Positions 59,389 through 64,000 of a stretch of DNA of 64,000 nt are shown piece by piece. Where the stretch lies: contig NZ_FZOT01000016.1 in assembly GCF_900188095.1 (NCBI RefSeq), positions 1 to 64,000 on the forward strand. The letters run 5' to 3'. Under the pieces are notes generated by a model that had not been told where the DNA came from, ran no database searches, and was given only the letters and a program-made list of their open reading frames with translations. Made by a program: the position numbers and the translations under genes. Positions within the stretch are counted from its first letter, which is position 1; each line of letters begins with the position of its first letter. The stretch is from Noviherbaspirillum humi (GTDB taxonomy: Bacteria > Pseudomonadota > Gammaproteobacteria > Burkholderiales > Burkholderiaceae_D).

Positions 59389-59504
59389 TGCGGCGTGCGC
59401 CGCCCGCTATTGATTTATGCCGCCACCCGCCGCGGCCAAAGCGGCGATACTGACATTGCAGCCGCTCGTACCGCTTCGACATCCGCCACAGAGGAAGGCA
59501 CGCC

Positions 59505-60311
59505 ATGAATGCGAGAAAACAGTTCCGCGCCCCGCAGGGATTGAAGCTCAAGGAAAACGCCGCGGGCGAGAAGCCGCTGTCTTCCGGCGACAAGGTCAAG
59601 GACCAGGCGCGGGTGGCCGACCTGGCGGAGCAGATTGCCGCCTACCAGGACATCTTCTACGCCGAGCACGGGCGCAAGCTGCTGGTCCTTTTGCAGGGCA
59701 TGGACACCAGCGGCAAGGATGGCACGGTGCGCGGCGTGTTCGGCAAGCTGGATCCGCTCGGCGTGCGCAGCATCGCCTTCCGCGCGCCGAGCATCGACGA
59801 GCGCGAGCACGACTTCCTGTGGCGTGTGCATGCGCAGGTGCCGGCGCAAGGCCAGACGGTGATCTTCAACCGCAGCCATTACGAGGACGTGCTGGTGCCG
59901 GCGGTACATGGGAAGATCGATGCGGAAGAATGCAAGCGCCGCTACCGACACATCCGGGAATTCGAGCGCATGCTGTGCGAGACCGGCACGGTGATGGTTA
60001 AGTTCTTCCTGCATATCTCGAAGGAAGAACAGCAGAAGCGCCTGCAGGCGCGCCTGATCGAGGGCGACAAGCACTGGAAGGTGGACCTGGGCGATCTGGA
60101 GGAGCGGAAGTACTGGGACGATTACCAGCGGCTGTACGAGAAGGCGATCGCCGAGACCGACAGCGATGAAGCGCCCTGGTATGTCATCCCGGCCGACAGC
60201 AAGACCCACCGCAACCTCGCCATCGCCGCCATCATGGTGGAGGTGCTGCAGGACATGAAGCTCGCCTACCCGCCGCCCAATCCCGATTACTTCAAGATTC
60301 AGGTGAGCTGA
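59505..60311 (+). CDS. ppk2: Polyphosphate kinase 2, class III-like
   Basis: The 268-residue protein has Walker A GMDTSGKDG (65-73), the lid and Walker B segment VIFNRSHYEDVL (119-130), RYRHIREFERML and FFLHISKEEQQKRL. The overall pattern (YAEHGRKLLVLLQGMD, DFLWRVHAQVP, APWYVIPADSKTHRNL) matches class III PPK2 enzymes, which can phosphorylate AMP and ADP with polyphosphate. ATG 59505 is followed by an intact domain of normal length. It is monocistronic and cytoplasmic. Confidence 0.92.
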   Translation: MNARKQFRAPQGLKLKENAAGEKPLSSGDKVKDQARVADLAEQIAAYQDIFYAEHGRKLLVLLQGMDTSGKDGTVRGVFGKLDPLGVRSIAFRAPSIDEREHDFLWRVHAQVPAQGQTVIFNRSHYEDVLVPAVHGKIDAEECKRRYRHIREFERMLCETGTVMVKFFLHISKEEQQKRLQARLIEGDKHWKVDLGDLEERKYWDDYQRLYEKAIAETDSDEAPWYVIPADSKTHRNLAIAAIMVEVLQDMKLAYPPPNPDYFKIQVS

Positions 60312-60367
60312 GCAGAGCGCATCCGCAGCCGGCATGGAGCGTCCGCCGGCTGCGAGCGTGCGCAGCG

Positions 60368-60395
60368 GCAGCGTCCCCCTTCGGAGGGACGCTGC
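60368..60395. terminator. Hairpin between convergent ppk2 and Gly/Ser-rich genes
   Basis: GCAGCGTCCC (60368-60377) pairs with GGGACGCTGC (60386-60395), a perfect 10-bp stem closed around a TTCG centre. There is no T-run. Confidence 0.6.
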
Positions 60396-60422
60396 AATCG
60401 TTGGCCCGACAGTGACAGACGC

Positions 60423-60974
60423 TTACTTGTCGATGTCCTGTTTCTTCGCCTGGCCGGGCTTCGCGCCGCCGTGGCCGGCCGATTCGCCGCCGGTGTGGCC
60501 ACGCGCATAGCCGGACGCGCCGCGAGCGGGATTGGCGCTGCTGCCCGAGGCATCGGAGCTGCTCGATCCGCTCGGTCCGCTGGCGCTGGCGCTGGCCCCC
60601 GGGCCGCTGCTGCTGGTGGCGGTGCCGCCGCTGCTGTTCCGGGTGCCGGCCGAGGAGCCGCCGGTGCCCAGCGTGGAGGCGCCGACCCCGCTGCCCGTGG
60701 TGGCGCTGCCGCCGGTGCCGACCGTGCTGGCGCTGCCCGTGCTACCGGTCCCGCTCGAGCTGCCCGAGCTGCTGCCGGATGTGCCAGTGGTGGTGGAGCT
60801 CTGCGCCTTGCGCACGCCGGTGCTGCCGTCGGCATGACGGCCGGCCGCCATGGCGCGGCTCTCGCTGGTGCTGGTGCCGCTGGTACCGGAGGTTTGGGCC
60901 TGGGCCGCGCCAGTCATGGCGGCGCCAAGAATGAATGCGCCGATCAGCAGGCGCGACATGCGTGTACGTTTCAT
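60423..60974 (-). CDS. Exported Gly/Ser-rich low-complexity protein (short paralogue)
   Basis: The 183-residue protein has a signal peptide (RLLIGAFILGAAMTGAAQA). The mature sequence is almost entirely Ser, Gly, Thr and Ala. Two units of the motif STLGTGGSSAG or STVGTGGSATT (about 84-110) are shared with the 61091-61888 protein. The end is basic and polar, with GGAKPGQAKKQDIDK. The PGQAKK tail recalls secreted proteins of the PPGLAKK/PGQAKK type. It is predicted disordered in the periplasm or outside. The function is unknown. Confidence 0.7.
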   Translation of the reverse strand: MKRTRMSRLLIGAFILGAAMTGAAQAQTSGTSGTSTSESRAMAAGRHADGSTGVRKAQSSTTTGTSGSSSGSSSGTGSTGSASTVGTGGSATTGSGVGASTLGTGGSSAGTRNSSGGTATSSSGPGASASASGPSGSSSSDASGSSANPARGASGYARGHTGGESAGHGGAKPGQAKKQDIDK

Positions 60975-61090
60975 GGAAATCTCCTTCGTTTCATCGAAGC
61001 GCGAATGCGCGCCTGCCCGGAAAGCCGCGTTCCCGGGCAGAGGATGCTGCCGTCGATTCCAAGCTTCAGCGCCCGGTGATCATCGCCTGC

Positions 61091-61888
61091 TTAGCAGCGT
61101 CCCTGCTTCTCCAGGCCCGGCGGGCAATGCCCGCTCTTGCCGGCGCCATGGCCGCCGCGCTTGCCGGCGCTGTCATCGCTGCCACGGCCAGCTGCGCCGG
61201 TGGACATGCCGGAGGACGCCCCGCTGGCGCTGCTGCCGGCGCTGCTGCCGCCTGCGCCCATGGTGGAGGAAGTGCCGGAGCCTGAGGCGCTGCCGCCGGT
61301 GCCTAGCGAGCTGGAAGAACCCGAGCCTGTGCCCGAGCCGGCCGAGCTGCCGCCGGTGCCTAATGTGCTGGAGCTGCCGGAACTCCTGTCGCTGCCGGCA
61401 GAGCTTCCGCCCGTGCCTAGCGTGCTCGAAGAACCGGAGCCGCTGCCAGAACCCGCAGAACTGCCGCCGGTACCCAAGGTGCTGGAGCTGCCGGAGGCGC
61501 CGCCTGCGGAGCTGCCGCCCGTACCCAGCGTGCTGGCCGAGCCCGAACCGCTTCCGGATCCGGCCGAACTGCCGCCGGTGCCAAGCGTACTGGAGCTGCC
61601 CGAGCTGCCCCCGGCGGAACTGCCGCCCGTGCCCAGTGTGCTGGAAGAACCGGAGCCGCTGCCCGACCCTGCTGAGCTGCCGCCGGTGCCCAGGGTGCTG
61701 GAGCTGCCGGAGCTTTTGTCGCTGCCCGCGGCGCTGCCGCCCGTACCAAGCGTGGAACTGGTCGAACCGCCGCCGGCCGAGCTGCCGCCGGTGCCGAGCG
61801 TGCTGCTGGATTGCGCCTGGGCGGCGATCGGACCTGCCGCGATCAGGGCGGCGGCGAGAAGGGAAAGGCCAACTTTTGTGCGTCTCAT
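61091..61888 (-). CDS. Exported repeat protein with eleven STLGTGGSSAG units
   Basis: The 265-residue protein starts at ATG 61888 after AAGGAG, with a signal peptide (KVGLSLLAAALIAAGPIAAQA). About eleven units centred on STLGTGGSSAG follow, separated by Ser/Gly spacers of 4-10 residues. The C-terminal 45 residues are different, with GRGSDDSAGKRGGHGAGKSG and the end HCPPGLEKQGRC, whose two Cys could pair. The repeats are too regular to be random low complexity. No known repeat family is recognised. The gene is a longer paralogue of the 60423-60974 gene in the same orientation. Confidence 0.75.
   Translation of the reverse strand: MRRTKVGLSLLAAALIAAGPIAAQAQSSSTLGTGGSSAGGGSTSSTLGTGGSAAGSDKSSGSSSTLGTGGSSAGSGSGSGSSSTLGTGGSSAGGSSGSSSTLGTGGSSAGSGSGSGSASTLGTGGSSAGGASGSSSTLGTGGSSAGSGSGSGSSSTLGTGGSSAGSDRSSGSSSTLGTGGSSAGSGTGSGSSSSLGTGGSASGSGTSSTMGAGGSSAGSSASGASSGMSTGAAGRGSDDSAGKRGGHGAGKSGHCPPGLEKQGRC
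61250..61825 (-). repeat. Coding repeat array (STLGTGGSSAG units)
   Basis: About eleven tandem units within the exported repeat protein, with periods alternating between roughly 16 and 20 codons. Third positions vary between units, so the array is old or selected at protein level, not a recent slippage product. Confidence 0.75.
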
Positions 61889-62204
61889 TCCGTACTCCTT
61901 AAGTAACCGAGAAATACATCGTTGCCGGGACGGCTTTGCGGATGGCTTCAAGCAGCCGCTGCGTCTCCTGTTTGCAGGATGTGGCTTATTGACAACTTGC
62001 CATCTCACGCGGTTCCGGCGTGCCTGGTAACAAATTGTCAGCTTTGAAAGAGCGTGTTAGGCGGCTTGTCCATGGATCGTCGCTGGGTTAAACGCAGCCT
62101 TATGACGCTGCAGAAACCAAGCAGCCTGCACCGGTTCTAAAGGCTTTCATGCCAACACGATGGGACAGCCGGCCGCCGGCATGGCGTCGTCCCGAGGAGC
62201 AGCC

Positions 62205-62987
62205 ATGCAGCAGCAGATGTTTCCCGGCTTCAGCGCCGACTGGGAGCGCGCGCCCGAGCCGGACCTCAAGTCGCGCGCGCTGGAGGCGCACCAGCGGTTG
62301 TGCGCCCACTACGGCTGCCCGCTTCATTACTTCCACTCGATCGACCCTTTGAGCGAGCTGGTGTCCGCCCTGCTGTCGCACCGCACCCGCAACCGGGATT
62401 CGGCCGCCGCCTTTCGCGCGCTGCGCGAGCGCTTCCCCGACTGGGCGGCGGTGCGCGATGCGCCGGTGCAGGAAGTACAGGAGGCGATTTCCACCTGCAC
62501 CTGGCCGGAACAGAAGGCCCCGCGCATACAGTCGGTGCTGACGGAAGTCGGCCGCCGCCTCAACGGCGAGCTGTCGCTCGACTTCCTGCGCGACTGGCCG
62601 GTGGCACAGGCGCGCGCCTGGCTGGAAACGATTCCCGGCGTCGGCCCCAAGACCAGCGCGGCGGTTATCTCCTTCAGCTCGCTGCGCGGCAAGGCCCTGC
62701 CGGTGGACAGCCACCATCACCGGGTAGCGGCGCGGCTCGGCCTGATTCCGGAAAGCCTGCCGGTCGGCGCGTCGCACGACGTGCTGGAAGCGCAATTGCC
62801 GCCGGACTGGGATGCGCAGCAGGTGTATGACAATCACCAGGTGCTGATGCGGCACGGGAAAGACACCTGCACCTGGCGCGAGCCGAAATGCAGGCAATGC
62901 CTGCTGCTCGACATGTGCCCGCATGGGCAGGGGCGCGTGGGAGAGAAGCGGGGGAGCCTGCGGGAAGGGGATCGGCGGGTGCCTTAG
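62205..62987 (+). CDS. Endonuclease III-like DNA glycosylase
   Basis: The 260-residue protein starts at ATG 62205 after GAGGAGC. The helix-hairpin-helix ETIPGVGPKTSAAVISFS contains the catalytic Lys149, and Asp168 lies in LPVDSHHHRVAARLG. A [4Fe-4S] cluster motif C-x6-C-x2-C-x5-C is complete (Cys222, 229, 232, 238). It is an Nth-family glycosylase acting on oxidised pyrimidines, but it differs from classical Nth in the N-terminal 40 residues and may be a paralogue with other specificity. Confidence 0.88.
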   Translation: MQQQMFPGFSADWERAPEPDLKSRALEAHQRLCAHYGCPLHYFHSIDPLSELVSALLSHRTRNRDSAAAFRALRERFPDWAAVRDAPVQEVQEAISTCTWPEQKAPRIQSVLTEVGRRLNGELSLDFLRDWPVAQARAWLETIPGVGPKTSAAVISFSSLRGKALPVDSHHHRVAARLGLIPESLPVGASHDVLEAQLPPDWDAQQVYDNHQVLMRHGKDTCTWREPKCRQCLLLDMCPHGQGRVGEKRGSLREGDRRVP

Positions 62988-63017
62988 TCGGCGTCTGATT
63001 GCCTATGGAGCGGCGTT

Positions 63018-63557
63018 TTAAAGACCATACTCCCGTAGCATTGCCCAGACTTCCTGAATATCGCCATTGAGATCCTGCCTGGTTAGATGTCATCGAATTT
63101 CATCGACCGTATCAAACATCGGATCGCCTTTCCGATAAGGCGCATAGACCCAGACTTCTTTCGCGCTGGAGCGCTTCGCCTCCGGGATGTCCTCAGGATA
63201 CAGGTATAGCTTGCCGCCCAACTGGTAAGACTTGATCTCGAACCCGCCTATGTCGTGCTCCTTGACCATATGACGCATGTCTTCATCGACCCCGGTATAG
63301 GTCAAGCAAGTCGACTGATAGTCCGGATAAACTTCCTCATCCAAAATCTGCTTCATTTCTGGATCGAAGTACCTTGCAAAGTCCTCGGCCGGGAATATCT
63401 TGACGACCACCTCGCAGTCGGCAGCGAAACCCGGCGCCATGAGCAGGATTTCCTCAATCAAGGATGGGTAACTGATTTCCGGGTCCAAGACTTTGGCTTT
63501 CCGGTCTGATGGATGCGGACCGCTGCTCTCAATGATTGCGATGTAGGGGGTGGTCAT
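63018..63557 (-). pseudogene. Hypothetical gene with in-frame TGA before its natural end
   Basis: From ATG 63557 (MTTPYIAIIESSG) the frame encodes 155 residues to TGA at 63092-63090. The same frame then runs on for 23 codons, including QDLNGDIQEVWAMLREYG, to TAA at 63020-63018. The text after the stop has normal coding character and looks like a natural C terminus. The first part contains YPSLIEEILLMAPGFAADCEVVVKIFP and YQLGGKLYLYPEDIPEAK. No family is recognised. If the TGA is real, the protein ends early at VDEIR and may still fold. The local sequence is lower in GC than the neighbours. Confidence 0.6.
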
Positions 63558-63962
63558 AATGGCAGGCGCGGACGCAATAACGAAACGGGTTTTGCCACTC
63601 AGCTGAACCGCTCGACAGGCAGGTTCATATTCGTACAAGGTTGGCGCTTCTACTTTTCTGCAATCGCTTTCTTCAGCGATCCGATACGGTCCTTACTTCC
63701 TTAACAAATGCAATTTAACATGTAGCTAGGGGCGATGTATTAGGTACGTAGCGTAAGCATAATTTTTTACCAACGGCTTCATCCGTAATGACTCCAATTG
63801 ATCCTCCAGCAGCACGCGTCTGTATCACGTCCTGTCTTTCATGAGGGCTGTCGTAGACATTCACAGGAATGATTACTCATAACACCAATTGAAATTGGGA
63901 ATCATGGCTGGCAAGGCATATCTTGAATACACAGCAGCACAATTCAAGGAAAGGAAAGTGCC
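63558..63962. other. Intergenic stretch upstream of the last gene
   Basis: The 405 bases are AT-richer than average. CCAATT-GA-AATTGG (63885-63898) is a perfect inverted repeat just before a 20-codon frame (63904-63966) that begins MAGKAYLEYT and whose TGA overlaps the ATG of the last gene. Otherwise I see no gene. Confidence 0.45.
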
Positions 63963-64000
63963 ATGACCACCACCTCCAACGCCAAGCGTTCCACCGGCCT
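63963..64000 (+). CDS. Start of an unidentified gene
   Basis: ATG 63963, preceded by AAGGAAA, opens MTTTSNAKRSTG and runs off the window end. Twelve complete codons are too few for identification. The start overlaps the stop of a possible 20-codon leader frame, so coupling is possible. Confidence 0.5.
   Translation, partial: MTTTSNAKRSTG

Noticed and set aside
61250-61825. CRISPR-like regular repeats
   Set aside because: Units are coding, vary at third positions, spacers are also low complexity, and no cas genes are present.

Overview
The window is GC-rich chromosomal DNA from a betaproteobacterium. It is most likely a Burkholderiales member close to the Oxalobacteraceae (Herbaspirillum/Noviherbaspirillum type). 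This rests on family content: three tripartite-tricarboxylate (Bug) receptors, a betaproteobacterial general porin, a PcaQ-like LysR regulator, a long-tailed second Hfq, two-subunit molybdenum hydroxylases, and the style of the ABC and TauE genes. Genus is inference; no rRNA gene is present. I see no prophage, complete insertion sequence, integrase or CRISPR array.

Layout. 0-5.3 kb: the start of an unidentified gene diverging from a PcaQ-like LysR regulator, a PQQ-type sorbosone dehydrogenase-like lipoprotein, a secreted proline/alanine-linker lipoprotein and a DUF1275 membrane protein. 5.4-8.8 kb: an orphan receiver domain and a leftward sulfonate/taurine-type ABC operon whose last gene encodes a DsrE-like protein. 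9.1-9.5 kb: two tRNA-Leu genes (CAG, GAG), a palindromic terminator and a hairpin-rich tract built partly from tRNA-Leu 3'-end sequence. 10.4-12.4 kb: a TauE/SafE exporter and a dihydroxyphthalate decarboxylase-like protein behind a strong promoter with a perfect TTAGGTACCTAA operator. 12.5-15 kb: small exported proteins, a ceramidase-family membrane protein, a strong small-RNA candidate and a coiled-coil ORF cut by an amber codon. 15.2-22 kb: a GGDEF/EAL protein, a cupin and the opgG-opgH glucan operon.

22.2-32 kb is a catabolic block. It holds two molybdenum hydroxylases with [2Fe-2S] subunits (one predicted cytoplasmic, one Tat-exported), a Bug receptor between them, and a divergent operon of a carnitine dehydrogenase-like enzyme, a beta-keto acid cleavage enzyme and another Bug receptor. 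32-37 kb: a DUF423 protein, a large hybrid sensor kinase and a PhyH-type dioxygenase. 37.1-39.5 kb: a visibly AT-richer accessory patch with three unrecognised genes. 39.6-47.8 kb: stress and housekeeping genes (hemerythrin, DegQ-type protease, hsp20-lon, the DUF2868/DUF3482 pair, an Hfq paralogue). 48-50.3 kb: a Bug receptor and a porin sharing a near-identical 20-bp upstream element, which suggests co-regulated uptake.

50.5-58.3 kb: DUF418, duplicated DUF2061, SDR, a methyltransferase remnant, dienelactone-hydrolase-like, TrmO-like, ZIP, MBL-fold and NicC-like monooxygenase genes, the last diverging from an IclR regulator across a three-half-site operator. 59.5-64 kb: class III PPK2, two secreted Gly/Ser proteins sharing an STLGTGGSSAG repeat, an endonuclease III homologue, a hypothetical gene whose sense continues past an in-frame TGA, and the start of a further gene.

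Overall the region reads as a soil or plant-associated metabolic chromosome segment, with uptake receptors, oxidative catabolism and osmoadaptation. The least explained signals are the small-RNA candidate, two in-frame stop codons, the tRNA-derived hairpin tract, the shared Bug/porin element, and operators whose regulators are missing from the window.
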